DNA of 64,000 nucleotides from an uncultured Parabacteroides sp. (GTDB lineage Bacteria; Bacteroidota; Bacteroidia; Bacteroidales; Tannerellaceae), in the NCBI GenBank assembly GCA_949298575.1, contig CASFXH010000008.1:1-64000 (forward strand), given 5' to 3'. Made by a program: the position numbers and the translations under genes. The notes below the pieces were generated by a model. That model searched no databases and was not told where the DNA came from. It was given only the letters and a program-made list of their open reading frames with translations. This document shows positions 54,403-61,855 of this stretch, one piece after another. Numbering within the stretch: the stretch's first letter is position 1; each line of letters starts with the position of its first letter.

Positions 54403-55028
54403 AACGCGATGAAAACAATTTTTTTAGTGTCAAAATATTCGTCCTTGAAATAGTCTCTCAAGTCCTCGCAGATCGCGAACCGCTTGTAGGGCCTCAATTC
54501 CTCTTCCAAATCGCCGCCCTTCAGGTAGATCAGCCCGTTGGGCAACGAGTTTTGTTGTTTTTTCTTGATGTTTTTCTGGATCACGCGGACCATGTCTTTC
54601 AAAGGCATGACCGCCCGGCTCACCACGAAGTCGAAACACTCTTTCACCTCCTCGGCGCGTTTTTGCTCGAGCGTGACGTTCTCCAGCCCGATCGCTTCCG
54701 CCACGGCTTTCGCGACCTTGATCTTTTTTCCGATGCTGTCGATCAGCAGGAAGTGGGTTTCCGGGAAAAGGATCGCCAGGGGGATACCCGGGAAACCGCC
54801 GCCCGTCCCGACATCCATGATCTCGGTCCCTGGGCGGAAATGGATCAACTTGGCGATCCCCAGCGAGTGAAGCACGTGGTGGGGATAAAGGTTCTCGATG
54901 TCTTTCCGGGAAATGACGTTGATTTTCGAGTTCCAATCGCTATAGAGGTCGTAGAGCGCCTCGAACTGTTCCTCTTGCCGGGGCGTGATCTCCGGGAAAT
55001 AAGTCTTGATATTGTTGTCGTGTGCCAT
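54399..55028 (-). CDS. rsmG: 16S rRNA (guanine527-N7)-methyltransferase
   Basis: A 209-residue SAM enzyme of the small ribosomal subunit. Seen: helical start YFPEITPRQEEQFEALYDLY, NVISRKDIENLYPHHVLHS, and SAM motif I MDVGTGGGFPGIPLAILFP, followed by LLIDSIGKKIKVAKA. It overlaps the next gene by ATGA and starts 12 bases after the DUF3298 lipoprotein gene. Confidence 0.94.
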   Translation of the reverse strand: MAHDNNIKTYFPEITPRQEEQFEALYDLYSDWNSKINVISRKDIENLYPHHVLHSLGIAKLIHFRPGTEIMDVGTGGGFPGIPLAILFPETHFLLIDSIGKKIKVAKAVAEAIGLENVTLEQKRAEEVKECFDFVVSRAVMPLKDMVRVIQKNIKKKQQNSLPNGLIYLKGGDLEEELRPYKRFAICEDLRDYFKDEYFDTKKIVFIAL

Positions 55029-55040
55029 GTCTTTATGTTT

Positions 55041-55895
55041 TTAATGATTGAATAAGGGTGCGATCGGGCTGTCGTCGCGCAGCAAGGGGCGGATGCTCTC
55101 GTAAGGGAGATGGACATTGATCAAGCCTACGACGTAGGCCGCGATCTCGTACTCATTGAAAGAATAGGTGATCCCCGTCTCGTCGACCAGGAAGTTGCCG
55201 TTCGGGAAGATCTCCTCGATACTGAAGAAACCGATGTTCTCCAACTCTTTCGCGTCGGTCAGGTTGTTGTCGCTCGCGATCTGGTCCACCAGGAGCTTGG
55301 AGAGCTCCTCTTGGTAGCCTTCGTGGAAGATCGCTTCTTCCGTCACGGCCTCGCCCGTCGCCAGGTCGAGCACATGGTTGTTGTACGAGTGCGCGCCATG
55401 CGCCCCTCCCGTATAGTTCTCGAAACAAATCGTATAGCAAACGAGGCCCGCTTTGTTGAACGTGATTTGGTTGGACGACATCTCATAGTAAGAGAACCAC
55501 GACCCGACGGGCGATTCCTTCGTCGCGCGCCGCGATTCCTCCTCGAAATCTTCCTCCAAGTCCTTATAGGCGGCTATATAGTCGTCCGTATAATGGCTGA
55601 CGGCTTCCTCGGGCGAAAGGTTCTCGTAGCTTTCCCCAAAATAGTTGTAGACGAACTGCTTTTGGGCTTTTTCCAATACTGCCTTGTCCGCGAAATCCTT
55701 GGGATAGACGAAATTGATCTCCAGATCGCAATTGGGATTATCGGGATTGTCGAGCAAATGGTAAATCTTCTCGACTTGGATGGAGTCGAACGCGATCTTG
55801 TTTTCCGGGATCGCTTTCGGGCTTTCTTGGCAAGCCGTCAGGCCAAGCCCCAATCCCACGAGCGAAAGGCCTAAAACGCTAAATAGAGTTTTCAT
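55041..55895 (-). CDS. DUF3298-type lipoprotein
   Basis: A 284-residue lipoprotein (signal with GLGLTACQESP lipobox, Cys ~22). The body shows INFVYPKDFADKAVLEKAQ, the GGAHGAHSYNNHVLDLATGEAVT core with the Gly-rich H-G-A-H-S loop typical of DUF3298/RsiV-type domains, and FLVDETGITYSFNEYEIAAY at the end. Often linked to cell-envelope sensing; no partner sigma factor is here. It has its own -7 box (TACTTTCG) at ~55933. Confidence 0.82.
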   Translation of the reverse strand: MKTLFSVLGLSLVGLGLGLTACQESPKAIPENKIAFDSIQVEKIYHLLDNPDNPNCDLEINFVYPKDFADKAVLEKAQKQFVYNYFGESYENLSPEEAVSHYTDDYIAAYKDLEEDFEEESRRATKESPVGSWFSYYEMSSNQITFNKAGLVCYTICFENYTGGAHGAHSYNNHVLDLATGEAVTEEAIFHEGYQEELSKLLVDQIASDNNLTDAKELENIGFFSIEEIFPNGNFLVDETGITYSFNEYEIAAYVVGLINVHLPYESIRPLLRDDSPIAPLFNH

Positions 55896-55929
55896 AACAT
55901 ACCTCGATTTTGCAATAGATGTTTGGCCG

Positions 55930-55937
55930 CGAAAGTA
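55930..55937 (-). promoter_or_regulatory. putative -7 box (TACTTTCG) for the DUF3298-rsmG-MBL-gcvP operon
   Basis: Minus-strand TACTTTCG lies ~35 bases before the ATG at 55895 and is back to back with the plus-strand box at 55961. Confidence 0.5.
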
Positions 55938-55960
55938 GGGAAAATCGCTGGAATAACCGC

Positions 55961-55968
55961 TATCTTCG
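55961..55968 (+). promoter_or_regulatory. putative -7 box (TATCTTCG) for the rhodanese fusion
   Basis: TATCTTCGCG lies ~29 bases before the ATG at 55997, within the same short intergenic space as the divergent minus-strand promoter. Confidence 0.5.
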
Positions 55969-55996
55969 CGATGAATCCTAATTTGTGACGAATCGC

Positions 55997-56701
55997 ATGA
56001 GAAACTTACTGATTTTCGGAATGGCCGCGCTCTTGGCCGCTTGGGACGCCGGGGCGACGGGCCGCTTGAAAGTGGGCGAGCCGGTCGGCCCTCTGCTCGG
56101 CCTGACGCGGCAGGGCGATACCCTCCGCCTGCCCAACGACTTGAGGGGAAAATACGTGTTGGTGGAAATCTTGGGCCAAGATACCGCCCGCTACCGCATG
56201 GATCATCAATTCTATTTCGAAGGCGCCTACGCGCGGTTCCGCTCGAGCGGCTTCGAATGGGTTTTCGCGGAGGGGGAGGAGACGACGCTCTACCTCGTCA
56301 ACCCCGACGGCGTGGTTTGCGCCAAGGAATTCCTCTTGCGGGGCAGCGGGCTGGAAAACCTGTTGCATACGCTCATGCCTTCCGTCCCGATGTATGAGAC
56401 CCTCTCGCCCGAGGAACTGGATCGCTTGCTGGCCACCGATCCTACCGTCCAGCTCGTCGACGTCCGTACCCCGGAAGAGCACGAGGCGGGGGCCATCCCC
56501 AACGCCCGCTTGCTGAACATGCGGGAGCCCGATTTCGTCGAACAAGCGGAACGCGCGCTCGACAAGTCGCGCCCCGTCGCGGTCTATTGCAAGGGGGGAG
56601 GCCGGAGCCGCGTCGCCGCTTGGAAGCTGGTCGACAAGGGCTTCATGGTCTATAACCTGGATAAGGGCTACGACAGCTGGGCCGCTTGGAAAAAGCGTTA
56701 A
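55997..56701 (+). CDS. TlpA-like/rhodanese fusion protein, exported
   Basis: A 234-residue protein with a signal-like N-terminus (LLIFGMAALLAAWDAGA). Next comes a thioredoxin/TlpA-like domain lacking a CxxC pair (LRGKYVLVEILGQDTARYR, YLVNPDGVVCAKEFLLRG). From ~residue 130 a rhodanese domain follows: VQLVDVRTPEEHEAGAIPNA and the active-site loop VYCKGGGRSRVAAWKLVDKGF with catalytic Cys. Sulfur transfer or redox sensing in the periplasm is inferred. A GTG start four codons upstream is possible. Confidence 0.82.
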   Translation: MRNLLIFGMAALLAAWDAGATGRLKVGEPVGPLLGLTRQGDTLRLPNDLRGKYVLVEILGQDTARYRMDHQFYFEGAYARFRSSGFEWVFAEGEETTLYLVNPDGVVCAKEFLLRGSGLENLLHTLMPSVPMYETLSPEELDRLLATDPTVQLVDVRTPEEHEAGAIPNARLLNMREPDFVEQAERALDKSRPVAVYCKGGGRSRVAAWKLVDKGFMVYNLDKGYDSWAAWKKR

Positions 56702-56722
56702 CTCCCAAAGAGGAAGGAAAAA

Positions 56723-56760
56723 GGGAAAGGGCTTGACGGATCGCTCCGCCAAACCCTTTC
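56723..56760 (+). terminator. terminator after the rhodanese gene
   Basis: AAAGGG-CTTGACGGA and TCCGCCAAA-CCCTTT form an interrupted stem, starting ~22 bases after the stop codon. It may also serve the minus-strand gene ending at 56800. Confidence 0.65.
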
Positions 56761-56799
56761 AAACAAATCAAATCATATGGTGAGAAATGTAAATCCTCG

Positions 56800-57873
56800 T
56801 TATTCCGCCTTCTGGAATGCCAAGCCTACGTTAACCGTCTCAGCCGCGGGCAAGAGCGGAATGAGGGTCTCGATCACGCCTTGGATCTCCTCGGAAACGC
56901 TTCCCTCGGTGATCATCGGCAACAAGATGTTCAGCAACGGTTGCGCGATTTTCTTGTCCGCGTAGAACGTCACTTTGTCACCCTCGGTCGTCGTGTTCAG
57001 CGTTACGCCATAGTAGCCGCCCATGTCGGTCAGCAACGCGAGCAATTCCTCGGTGGAAAGGCCAAGCTCGGTCAGCTTGTCGCCCACCATGCCGGTGAGG
57101 AGCGTCACGTAGCTCTTGTCGATCGCTACGGTAAACGTGTTGTCGTCGAACGTGTAAGGAATAGCGAACATCGAGGCGATCGCGGCGGGGATACCCTCGT
57201 CCTCAGTCGCGCCGGTCTTGCGCCAAGAGACATTGAAGATACCGCTTTCCGGCAAGTTCACGTGAACCGCCTCCACCTTCTCGGCGAGCTTTTGGCCAAT
57301 GACAGGACCGACCGCCGTGCTAATCAGGTTGTCTACCAATTCAACGCCTGTCTTGATTTCCACATAAACATCCGGCAAGCCAAGCGCCGTGCGCGCCAAA
57401 TCCCAGTTGCCGACGAGCGCGCCGCTGAGCGTCCGGTTGATCACCAGCGAAAGGGCGTCGCCCTCGATCGTACCGTTGATCTCGACCGTGCTGGTTCCGG
57501 CTTCCGCCTGGCCCGTGAAGGCATAATTGAAATTCTCGGAATCCACGAGTTGAAGCTCGACATCGATTTCCAAAGCCGGATCCTCAGGCAAGACATTGTT
57601 CAGGGTAACGACCGCGGTGCGCTCCGTCTCGGTCTCTGTCGCGTTGACAACGACCGACTTGTTATCGAGTGGCAGGGCCGTCTCTCCCAGTGTCAAGGTC
57701 AGCTTGTCATTCTTATACTCAGCATCCCAGTTATCCTCTGTCCATGTAGTGTCGATGCCTGGTCCTGGATCGGGCGTAGGCGTAGGATTGGGCACTGGAT
57801 CATCATCACCACAAGAAGTAATCACGCAGGCCGAAAACATGGCCGCGAAAAGATACAAAATACTCTTTTTCAT
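56800..57873 (-). CDS. lipoprotein of the DUF4925 type
   Basis: A 357-residue lipoprotein (signal with CVITSCGDDD lipobox) followed by a short Pro-rich linker (NPTPTPDPGPG) and a mostly beta body: TLTLGETALPLDNKSVVVNATE, AVVTLNNVLPEDPALEIDVELQ, and an LTDMGGYYGVTLNTT end region. The layout matches Bacteroidales DUF4925-like surface lipoproteins. Function unknown and neighbours give no hint. Confidence 0.65.
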   Translation of the reverse strand: MKKSILYLFAAMFSACVITSCGDDDPVPNPTPTPDPGPGIDTTWTEDNWDAEYKNDKLTLTLGETALPLDNKSVVVNATETETERTAVVTLNNVLPEDPALEIDVELQLVDSENFNYAFTGQAEAGTSTVEINGTIEGDALSLVINRTLSGALVGNWDLARTALGLPDVYVEIKTGVELVDNLISTAVGPVIGQKLAEKVEAVHVNLPESGIFNVSWRKTGATEDEGIPAAIASMFAIPYTFDDNTFTVAIDKSYVTLLTGMVGDKLTELGLSTEELLALLTDMGGYYGVTLNTTTEGDKVTFYADKKIAQPLLNILLPMITEGSVSEEIQGVIETLIPLLPAAETVNVGLAFQKAE

Positions 57874-57998
57874 TTTCTTCTCTTTTTAGTTTAACAATTG
57901 GATTCGTAAAAACGCCGCTAAATTATCAAAATCATGGAAGACCGCAAAATTCTCTTTCGGATTTTTATCGGAATATCTTCCCTTTCATATTCAAAATA

Positions 57999-58421
57999 TT
58001 ATTTCCGGTTAAACACGAGGTCGAGCCCCTGGCCGCGGTAGAAGGGGAAGCGGGTGTCGCTCGAGATGAGCGGCATCCGCTCGGTGAGGGCGTGGGCGAT
58101 GATGACGTGGTCCGACGGGTCCTTGTGCCCTTGGGCCTCGTTGGTCGTCAGGCGGGCGTAGGTTCTCATGTGCTCCTTTTGCAGGGGCAAGATTTGGATG
58201 TAGAACTCGTCCTCGATGGCGTCCACCATGGCCTCTTCCGACTTCCACCGCTTGGAGCACAAGCCTTTATTGCGGTATCCTACGATCAATTCCCGCACCG
58301 ATTCCGCGCTGATGCACAACACGGTGTCCGGTTCCTCGAGGATGGCTCTCACGTCGCGGCTTAGAGAATCCCTGTCTGTGGCCGCATAGACAAAGATATT
58401 TGTATCAATTAAATATCTCAT
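57999..58421 (-). CDS. PIN-domain toxin (VapC-like)
   Basis: A 140-residue PIN ribonuclease-fold protein. Acidic active-site residues are visible: D6 in YLIDTNIFVYAAT, a glutamate in ISAESVRELIVGY, and aspartates in HKDPSDHVIIAHALTERMPLISSDTRF. It starts two bases after the stop of a 52-codon ORF, a typical antitoxin-toxin spacing. RNA target unknown. Confidence 0.88.
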   Translation of the reverse strand: MRYLIDTNIFVYAATDRDSLSRDVRAILEEPDTVLCISAESVRELIVGYRNKGLCSKRWKSEEAMVDAIEDEFYIQILPLQKEHMRTYARLTTNEAQGHKDPSDHVIIAHALTERMPLISSDTRFPFYRGQGLDLVFNRK

Positions 58422-58423
58422 GA

Positions 58424-58582
58424 TTACAGGAAGAATTTCGGGTCATTAACAATAAAACACCCTTTCGATTTACCAAAGGCTTCCCAAGTCTTGTTGGTTT
58501 TCTTCTTCGGTTCTTGCGCTTGGGTGTTGTTCTCTGTTTTTTCCAAAATCTTCTCTTTTGTCTTTTCGATCTCTTTTTTCAT
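58424..58582 (-). CDS. small ORF upstream of the PIN toxin, possible antitoxin
   Basis: A 52-codon frame: a charged N-terminus (MKKEIEKTKEKILEKTENN) and a conserved-looking C-terminus GCFIVNDPKFFL, TAA stop at 58424. A -7 box lies 30 bases upstream. The N-terminus resembles the starts of the KilA-N protein (60798) and the ORF at 61767. Its C-terminal sequence recurs out of frame behind KilA-N at 59918. Position suggests the PIN antitoxin, but no DNA-binding motif is obvious. Confidence 0.65.
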   Translation of the reverse strand: MKKEIEKTKEKILEKTENNTQAQEPKKKTNKTWEAFGKSKGCFIVNDPKFFL

Positions 58583-58611
58583 AATTACGTTGTTTTTAAA
58601 AGTTCCTTTCG

Positions 58612-58619
58612 CGAAGATA
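58612..58619 (-). promoter_or_regulatory. putative -7 box (TATCTTCG) for the PIN pair
   Basis: Minus-strand TATCTTCGCG is 30 bases before the ATG at 58582. The surrounding TTCGCGAAGATACGCTTTTT recurs at 59695, before the HATPase gene. Confidence 0.55.
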
Positions 58620-58663
58620 CGCTTTTTGTCGGAGGATGAGAAAGATCGCCGCTTCTTTTTGGG

Positions 58664-58694
58664 GACCCCCCTCTGCCCGCCAGGGCAGAGGGGA
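58664..58694. repeat. REP-like palindrome
   Basis: CCCCTCTGCCC-GCCA-GGGCAGAGGGG is a long perfect palindrome in the gap between the PIN operon and the STAS-like gene. It is of the same CCCTCT...GAGGGG style as blocks at 59745, 60877 and 61849. Confidence 0.75.
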
Positions 58695-58706
58695 AAAACG
58701 TCTTTT

Positions 58707-59006
58707 TTAGTCGCGACGCAAGGCCAATAGCCTCCTTTTGAGGGCGAGGGCGATGCTTTTACGGGCGAAATCGTTCAACCCGCTGAAGGTGGTGCGCTTC
58801 TTCAACTTCTCAAATGGCATCACGAGCAGCAGTTTGCCCAGGCATTCATCGGCGAATGAGTTGGAGACAATGTTGACACCTTCAAAGTCGAGTATCACCA
58901 ACTCTTGTCCTTCTTCGATCAGGGGCAGCAATTGGGCTCTCACTTTCGCGCCCAGCGCCCGCGTGCCGAGGTTTTCTCCAAATGTAATGAACTTGAATGT
59001 AGCCAT
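58707..59006 (-). CDS. STAS-like domain protein (DUF4325 type)
   Basis: A 99-residue protein: FGENLGTRALGAKVRAQLLPLI, LVILDFEGVNIVSNSFADECLGKL with the S-x-S/F-A-D-E phospho-site-like segment, and LNDFARKSIALALKRRLL. This is the anti-anti-sigma-like STAS fold of DUF4325. It follows an HATPase protein by 17 bases, matching the ATPase/STAS pairing of partner-switch regulators. The target is not visible. Confidence 0.8.
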   Translation of the reverse strand: MATFKFITFGENLGTRALGAKVRAQLLPLIEEGQELVILDFEGVNIVSNSFADECLGKLLLVMPFEKLKKRTTFSGLNDFARKSIALALKRRLLALRRD

Positions 59007-59023
59007 ATTTTATAGTATTTCGT

Positions 59024-59677
59024 TTACCAAAGATTATCAATATCTTCCGTGTCAAGGAATTCCTCGTTGAATTCCGTTACGGCGTCAGTCCTGTTTTCCA
59101 ACACTTCGTTCGGATCTATCTCCAGGTCAGAGCGTAATTCAAAGTAGATCACGGTGCCTTGCCAAAAATCCGTTTTCTCTATCCATTCTTCTTTTCCATT
59201 TGAAACGAGGATATGGCTGCCTGAGTGCAATTTGAGGATGATCCCAGCTTCGCGCATCAAGCGGCTCATCGAATAGAGCCCGTAGCCCATCCCTTTTCCG
59301 TCAGTCACGCTATCACGCATACATTGGGTAAGGGCTTCTTCTTCCGAGATGTCGCGATAAGTCTCGTTTTCCGCTAAAGAGCGATGAATGCCGATGCCAT
59401 TGTCTACTACCATGATTTGTATTTTCGCTTGTTGGGGCGAATAGTTCAACGCGACTATTCCGCATTGTTTCATGGAATGGGTCAGAACGTTATCCAAGAT
59501 TTCATAAAAGCAGAAACTGAGTGTTTGTAATACGCCCAATTCGATGTCCGGTTGTTTTTTCAGTATGTTCACGATATCGCTATAAACGGTGTATATGCTT
59601 TCGTTGTCAAACATTTCCATGGCGGGCAACGGCCCGTTTCCGTCAAAATACTGATTTACCAACCCATCTATGTTCAT
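59024..59677 (-). CDS. GHKL (HATPase) ATP-binding protein
   Basis: A 217-residue histidine-kinase-like ATPase without sensor or dimerisation domain. Seen: N-box SFCFYEILDNVLTHSMKQ, G1 MVVDNGIGIHRSL, G2 GKGMGYGLYSMSRLM. An acidic C-terminal tail (ITERTDAVTEFNEEF-type) follows. It is most like SpoIIAB/RsbW-style kinases and is paired with the STAS-like gene, so a phospho-switch is likely (inference). Confidence 0.83.
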   Translation of the reverse strand: MNIDGLVNQYFDGNGPLPAMEMFDNESIYTVYSDIVNILKKQPDIELGVLQTLSFCFYEILDNVLTHSMKQCGIVALNYSPQQAKIQIMVVDNGIGIHRSLAENETYRDISEEEALTQCMRDSVTDGKGMGYGLYSMSRLMREAGIILKLHSGSHILVSNGKEEWIEKTDFWQGTVIYFELRSDLEIDPNEVLENRTDAVTEFNEEFLDTEDIDNLW

Positions 59678-59697
59678 GTCTTTTTTAATCTTTTTCG

Positions 59698-59705
59698 CGA
59701 AGATA
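59698..59705 (-). promoter_or_regulatory. putative -7 box (TATCTTCG) for the HATPase-STAS pair
   Basis: Minus-strand TATCTTCGCG, ~21 bases before the start at 59677, shares ~20 flanking bases with the box at 58612. Confidence 0.55.
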
Positions 59706-59744
59706 CGCTTTTTAGGTGAGGAATGGGGAATGCCGCCGCCCCTT

Positions 59745-59898
59745 TTCGGAGTCCCTCTCAGCCCTGGCGGGCAGCTCCCCCTGAGGGCAGGGGGAGCGGG
59801 AATACATTTTGAGAATCCCCTCCCAAAGAAAAGAGCCTCAAAAGCTATCTTTCTCCCCCTCGCCTGAGGGGGAGATGCCCCTTGGGACAGAGGGGGTA
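59745..59898. repeat. REP-like palindromic block
   Basis: Two palindromic patches, CTCCCCCTGAGGGCAGGGGGAG near 59776-59799 and CCCCCTCGCCTGAGGGGGAG near 59854-59873, with Pu/Py-symmetric surroundings (CAGCCCTGGCGGGCAG). It occupies most of the gap between the HATPase and KilA-N genes. Confidence 0.7.
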
Positions 59899-59917
59899 AG
59901 AAGTATAAGGACTGAGC

Positions 59918-59959
59918 TTACAGCATGAATTTCGGGCCGTTGGCAATAAAACATTTCAT
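59918..59959 (-). pseudogene. out-of-frame 3' remnant of a 52-codon antitoxin-like ORF
   Basis: Minus-strand codons spell E-M-K-C-F-I-A-N-G-P-K-F-M-L-stop, matching the end of the ORF at 58424 (G-C-F-I-V-N-D-P-K-F-F-L). The DNA also aligns (TGTTTTATTG...CCCGAAATTC.T.CTGTAA). It lies in a different frame from, and slightly overlaps, the KilA-N stop. Confidence 0.7.
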
Positions 59960-60798
59960 TTCAAGAGCGATTTCTTTTGGGTATTCTCCAAAATCCGCAT
60001 TTGGTGGATGGCGATTTGGTTCAACTTGATAAGACGCTCGTTTTGAGGGAGACCCTCGTTGATGAATACGGCGTTCAGGTTTTCCATGTTCGATAGGCAG
60101 ATTAGCTCATTGATGCTTGCGTAGTCGCGAAGGTTGCCTTTCAGGTCGGGATGAGCGTCGCGCCACTCTTGGGCAGTCAGACCAAAAAGGGCCACGTTCA
60201 GCACGTCAGCCTCGTTGGCGTAGACGAAGCTTGCTTGTCGAGGGGTCACTTCCTTGGGGATAAGGTTCCGCTTGATGGCGTCCGTATGGATGTGGTAATT
60301 GATTTTGGAAAGCTCTCGCTTGGCCGACCATCCCCATTGGGCCTGCTCTCGCTCCTTAAGGCGTTGAAATTCTTCTATCAGGTAAAGTTTGAACGGGACG
60401 CTAATGGCAGATCCAAATTCAAACGCGATATCTTTATGCGCGTAAGTTCCGCCATAACGCCCTTTCTTTACGATAATTCCGACGGAGTTGGTCTTGTCGA
60501 TCCATTCCGAAACGCTCAACACGAAACTGGGTAATCCGGCTCGGGATTTAAAGTGGTCGAATTCGACCACTTTAAACGAAGGGTTGTGTATTTGCTCCCA
60601 TGTGCCGAGGAATTCAAGCGTGTACCTGTTCCTCAACCAATTCTTGATGATATCCGCCGCACGGCTTTCGTTCTCTTTCGCGTTCGCCATGTCTGTGAGC
60701 GAGATATAGTCGTTCTTATCGACTGAGAGAACCGTAATTGGCGTGCCTTGTACTTCCATTTTCGCCAAGGTCCTAGTCTTTTCGTTGTCTTTTCTCAT
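59956..60798 (-). CDS. KilA-N domain protein
   Basis: A 280-residue protein. Residues ~20-140 match the KilA-N DNA-binding domain: NDYISLTDMANAKENE, IKNWLRNRYTLEFLGTWEQIHNP, LSVSEWIDKTNSVGIIVKKGRYGGTYAHKDIAFEFGSAIS. Then a C-terminal region with SKINYHIHTDAIKRNLIPKEVTPRQASFVYANEADVLNVALFGLTAQEWRD. Phage/plasmid antirepressor-type family. Its first eight residues (MRKDNEKT) and promoter are duplicated at 61767, and a foreign 3' tail follows its stop. Confidence 0.87.
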   Translation of the reverse strand: MRKDNEKTRTLAKMEVQGTPITVLSVDKNDYISLTDMANAKENESRAADIIKNWLRNRYTLEFLGTWEQIHNPSFKVVEFDHFKSRAGLPSFVLSVSEWIDKTNSVGIIVKKGRYGGTYAHKDIAFEFGSAISVPFKLYLIEEFQRLKEREQAQWGWSAKRELSKINYHIHTDAIKRNLIPKEVTPRQASFVYANEADVLNVALFGLTAQEWRDAHPDLKGNLRDYASINELICLSNMENLNAVFINEGLPQNERLIKLNQIAIHQMRILENTQKKSLLK

Positions 60799-60886
60799 AA
60801 TTACATTGTTTTTAAATTAGTTCCCGCGAATATACTCCTTTTAAACGAGGAATAAGGAATACCCATGCCTCCTTTTCAACCCCTCA
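60774..60886. repeat. duplicated promoter/start segment, copy 1
   Basis: 113 bases nearly identical (one visible mismatch) to 61743-61855, offset 969. The segment contains the first codons of KilA-N (reverse strand), its leader and its -7 box. Confidence 0.88.
60827..60834 (-). promoter_or_regulatory. putative -7 box (TATATTCG) for KilA-N
   Basis: Minus-strand TATATTCGCGGG, 29 bases before the ATG at 60798. An identical box occurs at 61796-61803. Confidence 0.55.
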
Positions 60887-60926
60887 CCCGCTTCGCGGGA
60901 GCTCCCCTCGCGGGGGAGCTTTTTGG
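60877..60926. repeat. REP-like double palindrome
   Basis: CCCCTCACCCGCTTCGCGGG followed by GAGCTCCCCTCGCGGGGGAGC contains two stacked hairpins. It recurs at 61849-61967 in both orientations. Confidence 0.78.
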
Positions 60927-60947
60927 GGGGATGCCCTCAGTCCTGCT

Positions 60948-61343
60948 TCAGAAAGTCGCCGCGGAAAGTTCTTTCGAGATCTTTCCGATCGCCACGCGTA
61001 TCTTGTCATACTGCTTTTGCCCGGCGTTGGCGACGCCAGAGGTGTATTGCCGCATCAAAGACGGATTGATACCGGCCAATTCCGCCACCTTTGTCACGTT
61101 CAGGAAGGAAAAGTAATTGAAGAATGATTGCATGTCATATTTGTAGGTAAACTCCAATTCCGGTGTCTCCTTATGTTCCTCCGCCTGCATTTCCTTGATT
61201 TCCTGATAGGATTTCAGCATATCTTCTTTGGCCGCCTCTGCCGTCTCTCCAAAACCGGACAGGCCGAAACCGGGCAAGTCCTCCTCGACGTAACAGGAAT
61301 AATATCCGTCTTTCGCTTTTTCAATGATAACTGTCGCTTTCAT
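60948..61343 (-). CDS. hicB: HicB-type antitoxin
   Basis: A 131-residue protein. The N-terminal HicB-like partial RNase H fold: MKATVIIEKAKDGYYSCYV, the GFGLSGFGETAEAAKEDM segment and a C-terminal helix-turn-helix (LNVTKVAELAGINPSLMRQYTSGVANAGQKQYDKI) for operator binding. ATG at 61343 is preferred over a 13-residue upstream extension. It lies downstream of hicA on the minus strand, a usual toxin-first order. Confidence 0.87.
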   Translation of the reverse strand: MKATVIIEKAKDGYYSCYVEEDLPGFGLSGFGETAEAAKEDMLKSYQEIKEMQAEEHKETPELEFTYKYDMQSFFNYFSFLNVTKVAELAGINPSLMRQYTSGVANAGQKQYDKIRVAIGKISKELSAATF

Positions 61344-61408
61344 ATTTGTATATGTTTTTGAGAAATATCGTTTCCTTACCAATCATGAAGCGCGAGAAAA
61401 GGGAAGGA

Positions 61409-61594
61409 TCATTCTCCCAAAAGAACTTTTTTCGCCTTTCGTTCCATCCCGGTAGGTACTTCTTGTTTGCCATGCCTCGACAAAGCGAACTTGTTTCCCG
61501 TCTTGGGGCTGTACCAAATGTCATGGTTAGCCCCGTGCCTAAGGATGTAACAACCTGCCGCGGTTAATTCCGCGAATAGCTGATTGTATTTCAT
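61409..61594 (-). CDS. hicA: HicA-type mRNA interferase toxin
   Basis: A 61-residue dsRBD-like protein: KYNQLFAELTAAGCYILRHGANHDIWYSPKTGNKFALSRHGKQEVPTGMERK. The RHGANHDIW segment contains the His expected at the catalytic position. ATG at 61594 overlaps the stop of an upstream 58-codon ORF by ATGA. The chosen start avoids a 5-residue extension to 61609. Confidence 0.88.
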   Translation of the reverse strand: MKYNQLFAELTAAGCYILRHGANHDIWYSPKTGNKFALSRHGKQEVPTGMERKAKKVLLGE

Positions 61595-61767
61595 GATATG
61601 AAAGGGCATTTCTTTATTAAAGATGTCGCGAAGGTAGCGTTTACGCTATAAATCGGCAAGTGCTCATAAGACTTTTCATACGGACTTAGGTCTCGCATGG
61701 CGGCTTTCCTTGTCTTGTCTACTTTTTCAAAAATCTTTTCATTAGTCTTTTCGTTGTCTTTTCTCAT
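61591..61767 (-). CDS. small ORF coupled to hicA, N-terminus shared with KilA-N
   Basis: A 58-codon frame starting MRKDNEKTNEKIFEKVDKTRK and ending KKCPFIS, TGA at 61591-61593 overlapping the hicA ATG. Its first residues and ~113 upstream bases are nearly the same as at the KilA-N start. The second half overlaps a plausible hicA promoter, so the ORF may be a chimeric remnant rather than a functional gene. Confidence 0.45.
   Translation of the reverse strand: MRKDNEKTNEKIFEKVDKTRKAAMRDLSPYEKSYEHLPIYSVNATFATSLIKKCPFIS
61629..61636 (-). promoter_or_regulatory. putative -7 box (TACCTTCG) for hicAB
   Basis: Minus-strand TACCTTCGCG lies ~35 bases before the hicA ATG at 61594 and inside the small upstream ORF. 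Confidence 0.5.
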
Positions 61768-61855
61768 AATTACATTGTTTTTAAATTAGTTCCCGCGAAT
61801 ATACTCCTTTTAAACGGGGAATAAGGAATACCCATGCCTCCTTTTCAACCCCTCA
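61743..61855. repeat. duplicated promoter/start segment, copy 2
   Basis: See copy 1 at 60774-60886: same 113 bases with one mismatch (GAGG versus GGGG). Includes a -7 box at 61796-61803. Confidence 0.88.
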
